A DNA stretch of 64,000 nt from Streptomyces griseoviridis (lineage in GTDB: Bacteria; Actinomycetota; Actinomycetes; Streptomycetales; Streptomycetaceae). Below the pieces are notes generated by a model. The model did no database searches and was not told where the DNA came from. It saw only the letters and a list, made by a program, of their open reading frames with translations. The translations under genes and the position numbers were made by a program. Below are positions 50,044 to 58,016 of the stretch, in pieces. Numbering within the stretch: the stretch's first letter is position 1; each line of letters begins with the position of its first letter. The stretch covers positions 5,917,501-5,981,500 of the forward strand of contig NZ_CP029078.1 in assembly GCF_005222485.1 (NCBI RefSeq), given 5' to 3'.

Positions 50044-50110
50044 CCGGCAGGATTCGAACCTGCGCACACGGCTCCGGAGGCCGTTGCTCTATCCCCTGAG
50101 CTACGGGGGC
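50039..50110 (-). tRNA. tRNA-Arg (anticodon CCG)
   Basis: Read on the minus strand, a full cloverleaf is found: acceptor stem GCCCCCG/CGGGGGC with discriminator A, D arm with GCTC...GAGC, anticodon stem ACGGC/GCCGT with loop CTCCGGA (anticodon CCG, reading CGG), and T arm with GGTTCGAATCC. CCA is not encoded. It matches the Streptomyces tRNA-Arg that lies near the nrtL-lysA genes. Confidence 0.93.
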
Positions 50111-50443
50111 GTGTCCGCTGCCTTGCTTGGCGGCGACGGGTAGAACCCTACCAGCTTCCCAGGGGTGTTCATGAACGGGTTCACCGGCGTCGCCGGGACC
50201 TTCTCTTCCTGGTCCGGTGGGGTCTCCCGTCCCGTACCTCCCGTGCTGCCAGGTGCCGTTCGCGGGCCGGCCCGCGCCGTCGAGTCGTCGTCGCTCCTCC
50301 CGCTCGGCGGCTCCGCCCGTGCCCTCCCGTGCCCCCGCTCCTCCTCCCGCGCGCCTTCCCTCGCGTCCGTCGCCACCCCACCTCAACGGGTGGAAGTGAT
50401 GAAAAGCCGGACGCGGTGGGGCGTCGCGACCTACTCTCGAGTT
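50111..50443. other. 333-bp spacer between tRNA-Arg and the receiver gene
   Basis: No gene is seen. The promoter of the tRNA (leftward) and of the receiver protein (rightward) should lie here. TACTCT at 50432-50437 could be a -10 box for a leaderless start at the GTG at 50444, but no good -35 is seen. A longer coding frame reaches back to an ATG at 50399. Confidence 0.5.
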
Positions 50444-51022
50444 GTGCCAGGTGCGTCGGGCCGGGTGCTTGTTGTGGACGACAACAAGGTCATCCGGCAG
50501 CTGATCAGGGTCAATCTCGAACTCGAGGGGTTCGAGGTCGTGACCGCGGCCGATGGTGCCGAGTGTCTCGATGTCGTTCATCAGGTGCGGCCGGATGCCG
50601 TCACCCTGGACGTCGTCATGCCCCGGTTGGACGGTCTGCAGACCGCCGCTCGGCTGCGCTCCGACCCTCGGACCCGTGATCTTCCCCTCGCGATCGTCAG
50701 CGCGTGCACTCAGTTCGAGGTCGACAGCGGTCTCGACGTGGGCGTCGACGCCTTCCTCTCCAAGCCCTTCGAACCCGCCGAACTCGTGCTTCTCGTCAAG
50801 CGGTTGGTCGATTCCCGCCGGCGTGACGGAGACGATCGCGGTGATCGTCGCGAGCACGGAGACCGTGATGATCGGGACGATCACGACGATCCGGAGGGGC
50901 GCCAAAGGGCGGACGGTCGAGACGAGCAGCGGGGTGGTCGGGAGGGGGCAGTCCCTGACGTCCTGGAGCGGGATGTTCTGGAGCTGGGGGAGACCGAGCG
51001 GGCCGGGCACGCCGGCGGCTGA
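50444..51022 (+). CDS. response regulator receiver-domain protein
   Basis: The product has 192 residues. A CheY-like receiver covers the first 125 or so: GRVLVVDDNKVIRQLIRVNLELEGFEVVTAADGAE, phospho-acceptor Asp in AVTLDVVMPRLDG, AIVSACTQFEVD, and Lys in AFLSKPFEPAELV. There is no output domain: the last 65 residues are a disordered tail rich in Arg, Asp and Gly (DDRGDRREHGDRDDRDDHDD type). It may act by protein contact. GTG at 50444 is chosen; ATG at 50399 would add 15 residues. No kinase gene is next to it. Confidence 0.85.
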   Translation: MPGASGRVLVVDDNKVIRQLIRVNLELEGFEVVTAADGAECLDVVHQVRPDAVTLDVVMPRLDGLQTAARLRSDPRTRDLPLAIVSACTQFEVDSGLDVGVDAFLSKPFEPAELVLLVKRLVDSRRRDGDDRGDRREHGDRDDRDDHDDPEGRQRADGRDEQRGGREGAVPDVLERDVLELGETERAGHAGG

Positions 51023-51026
51023 CCCC

Positions 51027-51077
51027 CATCCTTCAGCCCCTCCCATCCTTCAGCCCCTCCCAATCTTTAGCCCCTCC
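51027..51077. repeat. 17-bp tandem repeat (3 copies)
   Basis: CATCCTTCAGCCCCTCC occurs perfectly at 51027-51043 and 51044-51060, with a variant CAATCTTTAGCCCCTCC at 51061-51077. It starts 4 bp after the receiver stop codon. More CTTCAACCCCC-like pieces follow. It is a spacer repeat with no visible function. Confidence 0.75.
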
Positions 51078-51268
51078 ACCCTGCAACCTCCGACTCTTCA
51101 ACCCCCGGCCCGCCGACCCCCGACCTTTTCAGCCCCGGGCCTCAGCTCGACCTCACCCCTGGCCCTCGCAACCGCCCCCCGCCCTCGCCCCAGCACCCCC
51201 GTCCACATCTCGGGACCCTTCGGGAATTGGCTCGCGTGTTCACCCCCCTCCTCCCCTACGCTGGGGCC

Positions 51269-52384
51269 GTGACCTCCGTCGACCTCTCTCGTACCGTGCT
51301 GCGCGCGGTGCGTCGTGCTGTCGATGACGGGGAGCTGCGCGTCGAGCCTCCCGAGCGGGTCGTCGTCACGACCCCCGGGGGTGGCGGGTGGGGGGACTAC
51401 GCCACCAACGTCGCTCTCCAGCTCGCCCGGCCCGCCGGGCAGCCCGCGCTGCGGGTCGCCGAGATCCTCCGGCCCCGGCTCATCGGGCTCGACGGCATCG
51501 ACGACGTCCTCGTCACCGGGCCCGGGTTCCTCAACATCCGGCTCCGGGACACCGTCTCCGTCGACCTGGTCCACGACATCCTGCGCCGCGGGACCCGGTA
51601 CGGGTTCGTCGACGTCCCCCAGGGCTCCCAGGGCTTCCGAAGCGGTCCTCCCGCTTCCCCCGCCCCCCTCCCCCTCCCACTGCACAGTCCCGGCGACGTC
51701 CGTTCCCTCGTCGTCATGGACGTCGTCGCCCGGCTTCTGCGGGCCCAAGGGGTGGTCGTTCGCACCCGGTGTCTCGATTCCTCGGTCGCGCCCTCGCTCG
51801 CTGACCAGTGGGGCGTTCGCGTCGATGGGTATGGAGCGGCAGGCTCAGACACCCCGGACCTCGGCGCTCTCTCCAGCCCTCCGTGTTCCCTTCAGCCTCG
51901 GCCCTGTTCCGGTGATCCCCTCTTCCTCGGGATCGACGCCGGGCGGTGGGCGTTGTTGCATCCCGCGCCGCACGATGCCGTCCGGCTCACCGGTGATCAT
52001 CTCGTCCAGCGGGAGAGCAACCCCCTCTTCCGGGTCCGGTACGCGCACGCCCGTGCCCGTGCCGTCCTGCGCAACGGCTCGGAGCTGGGGCTCGCCCCGC
52101 GCCCCGGCGCCACCGGGGTCGCCGACGCCGCTCTGCTCGCCGTGCTCGCCGACCACCCCCGGGTGCTGCGTCGCGCCGCCGAGACCCGCGCCCCCGACCG
52201 GCTCACCCGGCATCTCGTCGCCGTCGCCGATGCCGCGCTCCCCTTTCTCGTCACGGTGCTGCCCCGCGGCGACGAGAAACCCTCGGCCGCCCACCGTGCC
52301 CGGCTCGCGCTCGCCGAAGCCGTCGGGGCGGTGCTGGCCGGTGGCCTGTCCCTGCTCGGCATCGACGCACCCGACCACCTCTGA
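51269..52384 (+). CDS. nrtL: ArgS-related anticodon-binding protein
   Basis: The product has 371 residues. The N-terminal part resembles the ArgS additional domain (RVEPPERVVVTTPGGGGWGDYATNVALQLARPAGQPALRVAEIL, in part) and the C-terminal part the DALR anticodon-binding domain (NPLFRVRYAHARARAVLRNGSELG; VLRRAAETRAPDRLTRHLVAVADA). The catalytic core with HIGH and KMSKS motifs is missing, so it cannot charge tRNA. Proteins of this form (NrtL) sit beside tRNA-Arg and lysA in Streptomyces. A GTG at 51269 gives the expected N-terminus; TTG 51227 is possible. Low-complexity Pro/Ser insertions are present in the middle. Confidence 0.85.
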   Translation: MTSVDLSRTVLRAVRRAVDDGELRVEPPERVVVTTPGGGGWGDYATNVALQLARPAGQPALRVAEILRPRLIGLDGIDDVLVTGPGFLNIRLRDTVSVDLVHDILRRGTRYGFVDVPQGSQGFRSGPPASPAPLPLPLHSPGDVRSLVVMDVVARLLRAQGVVVRTRCLDSSVAPSLADQWGVRVDGYGAAGSDTPDLGALSSPPCSLQPRPCSGDPLFLGIDAGRWALLHPAPHDAVRLTGDHLVQRESNPLFRVRYAHARARAVLRNGSELGLAPRPGATGVADAALLAVLADHPRVLRRAAETRAPDRLTRHLVAVADAALPFLVTVLPRGDEKPSAAHRARLALAEAVGAVLAGGLSLLGIDAPDHL

Positions 52385-52459
52385 GTCACCCATGACGCCC
52401 TCACACCGCCGTGAGCCACGTGCGCCCAGAGATTCCGCAGAGAGCCAGAGAGTCCTGTC

Positions 52460-53851
52460 ATGAGCCGTTCCGCACACCCCGCCGGTCCCCGGCACGCCGA
52501 TGTCCTGCCCGAGGGGCACTACTCCGCGCCGCCCGCCGACCTCAACTCCCTCGACGCCAAGGTGTGGTCGCAGACCGTGGGGCGGGACGCGGACGGTGTC
52601 GTCACCGTCGGCGGGGTCTCCGTGCAGGCGCTCGCCGAGGAGTTCGGCACGCCCGCCTACATCATGGACGAGGACGACTTCCGGGCCCGCGCGCGGGCCT
52701 GGCGGACCGCGTTCGGGCCCGACGCCGACGTCTTCTACGCGGGCAAGGCGTTCCTGTCCCGGGCCGTCGTGCGCTGGCTGCACGAAGAAGGGCTGAATCT
52801 CGACGTCTGCTCGGGCGGGGAGCTGGCTACCGCGCTCTCCGCCGGGATGCCCGCCGACCGGATCGCCTTCCACGGCAACAACAAGTCCGTCGACGAGATC
52901 GAGCGCGCCGTGCGGGCCGGTGTCGGACGGATCGTGCTCGACTCCTTCCAGGAGATCGTGCGGGTCGCGCACATCGCGCAGTCCCTCGGCAAGCGGCAGC
53001 CGGTGCAGATCCGGATCACCGTCGGCGTCGAGGCGCACACCCACGAGTTCATCGCCACCGCCCACGAGGACCAGAAGTTCGGGATCCCGCTGGCCGGCGG
53101 GCAGGCCGCCGAGGCCGTCCGCAGGGCCCTCCAGCTCGACGGGCTGGAACTGATCGGCATCCACTCCCACATCGGCTCCCAGATCTTCGACATGTCCGGC
53201 TTCGAGGTCGCCGCGCAGCGCGTCGTCGGGCTGCTCAAGGACGTCCGTGACGAGCACGGCGTCGAACTGCCCGAGATCGACCTCGGCGGCGGCCTCGGCA
53301 TCGCCTACACCAGCGACGACGACCCCCGCGAGCCGCACGAGATCGCCAAGGCGCTGACCGAGATCGTCGGCCGGGCCTGCGAGGCCGCGCGGCTGCGCAC
53401 GCCCCGGATCTCCGTCGAGCCCGGACGCGCCATCGTCGGCCCCACCGCCTTCACGCTGTACCGGGTGGGCACCACCAAGCACCTCGACGGGCTGCGCACC
53501 TACGTCTCCGTCGACGGCGGCATGTCCGACAACATCCGCACCGCGCTCTACGACGCCGAGTACAGCGTCGCCCTGGTCTCGCGGACCAGCGACGCCGGGC
53601 CGATGCTCGCCCGGGTCGTCGGCAAGCACTGCGAGAGCGGTGACATCGTGGTGAAGGACGCGTTCCTGCCCGCCGATCTGGCCCCCGGCGACCTGCTCGC
53701 GGTACCGGCGACCGGCGCCTACTGCCGCTCCATGGCCAGCAACTACAACCATGTGCTGCGCCCGCCGGTCGTCGCCGTCCGCGACGGCGAGGCCCGGGTC
53801 GTCGTCCGCCGGGAGACCGAGGAGGACCTGCTGCGGCTCGACGTCGGCTGA
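52460..53851 (+). CDS. lysA: diaminopimelate decarboxylase
   Basis: LysA removes CO2 from meso-diaminopimelate to make lysine, the last step of the pathway, using PLP. The 463-residue protein is a fold III PLP enzyme: the Schiff-base Lys lies in [15 protein letters not shown], and the other pieces are [47 protein letters not shown] and the active-site Cys in [10 protein letters not shown]. The ATG is in a normal position. It is 76 bp downstream of nrtL and upstream of hom, thus part of the aspartate-family gene cluster. Confidence 0.97.
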   Translation: MSRSAHPAGPRHADVLPEGHYSAPPADLNSLDAKVWSQTVGRDADGVVTVGGVSVQALAEEFGTPAYIMDEDDFRARARAWRTAFGPDADVFYAGKAFLSRAVVRWLHEEGLNLDVCSGGELATALSAGMPADRIAFHGNNKSVDEIERAVRAGVGRIVLDSFQEIVRVAHIAQSLGKRQPVQIRITVGVEAHTHEFIATAHEDQKFGIPLAGGQAAEAVRRALQLDGLELIGIHSHIGSQIFDMSGFEVAAQRVVGLLKDVRDEHGVELPEIDLGGGLGIAYTSDDDPREPHEIAKALTEIVGRACEAARLRTPRISVEPGRAIVGPTAFTLYRVGTTKHLDGLRTYVSVDGGMSDNIRTALYDAEYSVALVSRTSDAGPMLARVVGKHCESGDIVVKDAFLPADLAPGDLLAVPATGAYCRSMASNYNHVLRPPVVAVRDGEARVVVRRETEEDLLRLDVG

Positions 53852-54004
53852 GCGGCCGGGGCCGACCGGCCCAGGCGGAAGATCTGCGGTCCAGGGGTCG
53901 CGGCAAAATGGAATAAACGTCTCACAATCCGGACCCGGCGCAGAAAGTCCCGTCCGGTGAGTGAGACTGGTCCCACCGTAGACGGTATGAGGAAACGAGG
54001 TCGG

Positions 54005-55297
54005 ATGATGCGTACGCGTCCGCTGAAAGTGGCGCTGCTGGGCTGTGGAGTGGTCGGCTCAGAGGTGGCGCGCATCATGACGACGCACGCCGCCGACCTC
54101 GCCGCCAGGATCGGCGCCCCGATCGAGCTGGCCGGGGTCGCCGTGCGGCGGCCGGGCAAGGCGCGTGAGGGCATCCCGCCCGAGCTGGTCACCACCGACG
54201 CCACCGCGCTCGTCAAACGCGGCGACATCGACGTCGTCGTCGAGGTCATCGGCGGCATCGAGCCCGCCCGCTCCCTCATCACCACCGCCTTCGAGCACGG
54301 CGCCTCCGTCGTCTCCGCCAACAAGGCGCTGCTCGCCCAGGACGGCGCGGCCCTGCACGCGGCGGCGGGCGAGCACGGCCGGGACCTCTACTACGAGGCC
54401 GCCGTCGCCGGTGCCATCCCGCTGATCCGCCCGCTGCGCGAGTCCCTCGCGGGCGACAAGGTGAACCGGGTCCTCGGCATCGTCAACGGCACCACCAACT
54501 TCATTCTCGACAAGATGGACTCCACCGGCGCCGGCTACCAGGAGGCCCTCGACGAGGCCACCGCGCTCGGCTACGCGGAGGCCGACCCGACCGCCGACGT
54601 CGAAGGGTTCGACGCCGCCGCCAAGGCCGCCATCCTCGCCGGGATCGCCTTCCACACCCGGGTGCGCCTCGACGACGTCTACCGCGAGGGCATGACGGAG
54701 GTGACCGCCGCCGACTTCGCCTCCGCCAGGAACATGGGCTGCACCATCAAGCTCCTCGCCATCTGCGAGCGGGCGGCCGACGGCGGCTCCGTCACCGCGC
54801 GGGTGCACCCCGCCATGATCCCGCTGACCCACCCGCTCGCCTCCGTGCGCGGCGCGTACAACGCCGTCTTCGTCGAGTCCGACGCGGCGGGCCAGCTGAT
54901 GTTCTACGGTCCGGGCGCCGGTGGCGCCCCGACCGCGTCCGCCGTGCTCGGCGACCTCGTCGCCGTGTGCCGCAACCGTCTCAACGGCGCGACGGGACCG
55001 GGCGAGTCGGCCTACGCGGCCCTGACCGTGTCGCCCATGGGCGACGTCGTCACCCGCTACCACATCAGCCTCGACGTCGCCGACAAACCGGGCGTCCTGG
55101 CGCAGGTGGCCACCGTCTTCGCGGAGCACGGGGTGTCGATCGACACCGTTCGGCAGAAGGGCAAGGACGGCGAGGCATCGCTCGTCGTCGTCACCCACCG
55201 CGCGTCCGACGCCTCCCTCACCGGGACCGTCGAGGCGCTGCGCAAGCTCGACACCGTGCGGGGTGTCGCCAGCATCATGCGGGTTGAAGGGGAGTAA
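54005..55297 (+). CDS. hom: homoserine dehydrogenase
   Basis: This enzyme reduces aspartate semialdehyde to homoserine, the branch point to threonine and methionine. The 430-residue chain begins MMRTRPLKVALLGCGVVGSE, with the NAD(P) Rossmann motif GCGVVG, and has AVAGAIPLIRPLRESLAGDKV and NGTTNFILDKM, the catalytic-domain signatures. A C-terminal ACT domain (ISLDVADKPGVLAQVATVFAEHGVSIDTVRQKG, in part) implies threonine feedback inhibition. The start ATG pair at 54005/54008 follows CGAGG; an upstream GTG frame is less likely. hom and thrC are six bp apart. Confidence 0.96.
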   Translation: MMRTRPLKVALLGCGVVGSEVARIMTTHAADLAARIGAPIELAGVAVRRPGKAREGIPPELVTTDATALVKRGDIDVVVEVIGGIEPARSLITTAFEHGASVVSANKALLAQDGAALHAAAGEHGRDLYYEAAVAGAIPLIRPLRESLAGDKVNRVLGIVNGTTNFILDKMDSTGAGYQEALDEATALGYAEADPTADVEGFDAAAKAAILAGIAFHTRVRLDDVYREGMTEVTAADFASARNMGCTIKLLAICERAADGGSVTARVHPAMIPLTHPLASVRGAYNAVFVESDAAGQLMFYGPGAGGAPTASAVLGDLVAVCRNRLNGATGPGESAYAALTVSPMGDVVTRYHISLDVADKPGVLAQVATVFAEHGVSIDTVRQKGKDGEASLVVVTHRASDASLTGTVEALRKLDTVRGVASIMRVEGE

Positions 55298-55303
55298 CGA
55301 GCA

Positions 55304-56362
55304 ATGACCCACCAGTGGCGCGGAATCATCGAGGAGTACCGGGACCGGCTGCCCGTCTCCGACAGCACGCCGGTCGTGACGCTCCGCGAGGGCGGTACGC
55401 CGCTCGTGCCCGCGCAGGTGCTCTCCGAGCGCACCGGCTGCGAGGTCCACCTCAAGGTGGAGGGCGCCAACCCGACCGGCTCCTTCAAGGACCGCGGGAT
55501 GACGATGGCCATCACCCGGGCCAAGGAGGAGGGCGCGAAGGCCGTCATCTGCGCCTCCACCGGCAACACGTCGGCGAGCGCCGCCGCGTACGCGGTGCGG
55601 GCCCAGATGGTCTGCGCGGTGCTCGTCCCGCAGGGCAAGATCGCGCTCGGCAAGATGGGCCAGGCCCTCGTGCACGGCGCGAAGATCCTCCAGGTCGACG
55701 GCAACTTCGACGACTGCCTCACGCTGGCCCGCTCGCTCAGCGACAACTACCCGGTGGCGCTGGTCAATTCGGTGAACCCGGTGCGCATCGAGGGGCAGAA
55801 GACGGCGGCCTTCGAGATCGTCGACATGCTCGGTGACGCCCCCGACATCCACGTCCTGCCGGTCGGCAACGCGGGCAACATCACCGCCTACTGGAAGGGC
55901 TACCGGGAGTACGCGGCCGACGGTGTCGCGACCAAGACCCCCCGGATGTGGGGCTACCAGGCCAGCGGCAGCGCCCCGCTCGTGCGCGGCGAGATCGTCA
56001 AGGACCCCTCGACGATCGCCACCGCGATCCGCATCGGCAACCCCGCCTCCTGGCAGTACGCGCTGGCCGCGCGGGACGAGTCGGGCGGCCACATCGACGA
56101 GGTGACGGACCGTGAGATCCTGCGCGCCTACCGGCTGTTGGCCGCGCAGGAGGGCGTCTTCGTGGAGCCCGCGTCGGCCGCGTCGGTCGCCGGTCTGCTG
56201 AAGGCCGCCGAGCAGGGCAAGGTCGACCCGGGCCAGCGCATCGTCTGCACCGTGACCGGCAACGGCCTCAAGGACCCCGACTGGGCCGTGGCCGGCGCCC
56301 CGCAGCCGGTGACCGTCCCGGTCGACGCGGCGACGGCGGCCGAGCGCCTCGGTCTGGGCTGA
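55304..56362 (+). CDS. thrC: threonine synthase
   Basis: Threonine synthase converts O-phosphohomoserine to threonine using PLP. The 352-residue protein is a fold II enzyme of the short class. The PLP Lys is in [14 protein letters not shown], and the phosphate-binding and cofactor loops are [14 protein letters not shown] and [16 protein letters not shown]. The N-terminal start [20 protein letters not shown] is typical. It lies 6 bp after hom and belongs to the hom-thrC operon; an ATGA-type overlap is not present. Cytoplasmic. Confidence 0.96.
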   Translation: MTHQWRGIIEEYRDRLPVSDSTPVVTLREGGTPLVPAQVLSERTGCEVHLKVEGANPTGSFKDRGMTMAITRAKEEGAKAVICASTGNTSASAAAYAVRAQMVCAVLVPQGKIALGKMGQALVHGAKILQVDGNFDDCLTLARSLSDNYPVALVNSVNPVRIEGQKTAAFEIVDMLGDAPDIHVLPVGNAGNITAYWKGYREYAADGVATKTPRMWGYQASGSAPLVRGEIVKDPSTIATAIRIGNPASWQYALAARDESGGHIDEVTDREILRAYRLLAAQEGVFVEPASAASVAGLLKAAEQGKVDPGQRIVCTVTGNGLKDPDWAVAGAPQPVTVPVDAATAAERLGLG

Positions 56363-56690
56363 ACCGCCCGGCCGGAGTGAACCGAGGACCCGTGGGTGTT
56401 CCCGGCGGAGGAGGCTGAGCCGCTTCGCCGGGGGCGCTCCGGGAGCCCCGGGCCCGGGAAAGCCCTGGGAAAGGTGCACGAGGGGCTTACGACACGCATC
56501 GTGCGCCTCCTGTGCGCCCTATGTCGCCACAGAACCTTCCTTCGATAGGCTGTACCGAACCCGCCCGCAGCATATGCCTCCGCATATCCGCGGTGCCTCG
56601 CCGTTTCCGCGGCCCCTGGGTCTCCCCGTACGTATCGAATGTCATCGAGTGTCTTCGACAATCACGCAGCTCAAGGAGAGTCATCGAGCG
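56363..56690. other. 328-bp spacer between thrC and thrB
   Basis: No gene is seen. A G/C-rich stretch (GGGGC-N-GCCCC at about 56423-56441) could form the thrC terminator. A direct GCATAT pair occurs around 56571-56590. The thrB ribosome site AAGGAGAG is at 56673. Promoters are probable, as thrB is separated from hom-thrC. Confidence 0.4.
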
Positions 56691-57608
56691 ATGGCCGGTC
56701 CAGCGTTCCGCGCCGCCGCCGTCCGGGTGCGCACCCCCGCCACCAGCGCCAACCTCGGTCCGGGCTTCGACGCCCTCGGCCTGTCGTTGGGGCTCTACGA
56801 CGACGTCGTCGTCCGGGTGGCCGACTCAGGGCTGCACATCGACATCGCGGGTGAGGGCGGCGCGACCCTGCCCCGGGACGAGAACCACCTGCTCGTCCGC
56901 TCCCTGCGCACCGCCTTCGACCTGCTGGGCGGACAGCCCAGGGGCCTGGAGATCGTCTGCGCCAACCGCATCCCGCACGGCCGCGGGCTCGGCTCCTCGT
57001 CGGCCGCCATCTGCGCCGGCATCGTCGCCGCCCGCGCCGTGACGATAGGCGGCGACCACAAGCTCGACGACGCCGCGCTGCTGGAGCTGGCCACCGAGAT
57101 CGAGGGCCACCCCGACAACGTCGCCGCCTGTCTGCTCGGCGGGTTCACGCTCTCCTGGATGGAGGCGGGCGCCGCGCGCGCGATCAGGATGGAGCCCGCC
57201 GATTCCATCGTTCCGGTGGTTTTCGTGCCCGGGAAGCCGGTGCTGACGGAGACCGCGCGCGGACTGCTGCCGCGTTCCGTGCCGCACGTCGACGCCGCGG
57301 CCAACGCGGGCCGCGCCGCGCTGCTCGTCGAGGCCCTCACCCGCCGCCCCGAGCTGCTGCTGCCCGCCACCGAGGACCGGCTGCACCAGGAGTACCGGGC
57401 CCCGGCGATGCCGGAGAGCGCGGCGCTCGTGGAGCGGTTGCGGGCCGACGGCGTGCCGGCCGTCATCTCGGGCGCGGGCCCCACGGTGCTCGCGCTGGCC
57501 GACGAGGCGAGCGCCGACAAGGTCGCCCATCTGGCAGGCGAGGGCTGGGCCGCGAACCGGCTGCGGCTCGACGCCCGGGGAGCGAGCGTGCTCCCGCTTG
57601 CGCCCTGA
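56691..57608 (+). CDS. thrB: homoserine kinase
   Basis: ThrB phosphorylates homoserine with ATP, supplying the substrate of threonine synthase. The 305-residue protein is of the GHMP kinase family: RVRTPATSANLGPGFDALG at the N-terminus, the ATP loop IPHGRGLGSSSAAICAG near residue 95 and ADGVPAVISGAGPTVLALAD in the C-terminal domain. The ATG at 56691 has AAGGAGAG ten bases upstream; the longer frame is not supported. It is about 330 bp from thrC, so it may have its own promoter. Confidence 0.95.
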   Translation: MAGPAFRAAAVRVRTPATSANLGPGFDALGLSLGLYDDVVVRVADSGLHIDIAGEGGATLPRDENHLLVRSLRTAFDLLGGQPRGLEIVCANRIPHGRGLGSSSAAICAGIVAARAVTIGGDHKLDDAALLELATEIEGHPDNVAACLLGGFTLSWMEAGAARAIRMEPADSIVPVVFVPGKPVLTETARGLLPRSVPHVDAAANAGRAALLVEALTRRPELLLPATEDRLHQEYRAPAMPESAALVERLRADGVPAVISGAGPTVLALADEASADKVAHLAGEGWAANRLRLDARGASVLPLAP

Positions 57609-58016
57609 CACCTGGTTGCCGGATTTCGAGAGGGGGAATGTTTGTTGGATCCGGTAGTGTTAATCTCAAGTCTGCACCCGACCCCACCATGGCGAGGTGC
57701 TTCGTGTCCCCGTCCGGGACAGACATTCTTCCGGGAGCCTCCCAAGCCGCACGGTGTTCCGTACGACGTACCTGAGCGGTACCTCGTGCGTCGGCACTGA
57801 GCGACTTGCCGGGCACGCTCCGGAACTGGTGCGACCAAGCCCCGTGACACCGACTTCAGGTGCCACGTCTTCGGGAAGCGCCATCACCAGAAATTTCCTC
57901 CGCCGCTTAGGCGGACCACCGCCCCGGCACGGTCCACACAGCAAGGACCGCAGCCGGACAGCACAACCGGTCGCCGAGCCAGACAGGCCGACGTCCGCTC
58001 CAGGGAAGGACCCTTC
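57609..58016 (+). other. long leader region of rho
   Basis: No gene lies in these 408 bp. A SigR-like promoter is at its left end (57635-57661), which would give a leader of about 340 nt. Within it a hairpin TCCGCC-GCTTA-GGCGGA (57899-57915) lies about 100 bp before the GTG start. Long leaders with autogenous attenuation are known for rho in E. coli; a similar role here is inference. Confidence 0.5.
57635..57661 (+). promoter_or_regulatory. SigR-like promoter, GGAAT-N19-GTT, upstream of rho
   Basis: GGAAT (57635-57639) is followed 19 bases later by GTT (57659-57661). The SigR consensus in Streptomyces is GGAAT with 18-19 bases and GTT. SigR controls the thiol-oxidative stress response. It could drive rho or overlap another promoter. 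The match is seen; use is inferred. Confidence 0.45.

Noticed and set aside
49301..51046. 581-residue frame on the minus strand covering tRNA-Arg
   Set aside because: It runs through a tRNA gene and the opposite receiver gene; only the 3' part from 49903 looks like a protein.
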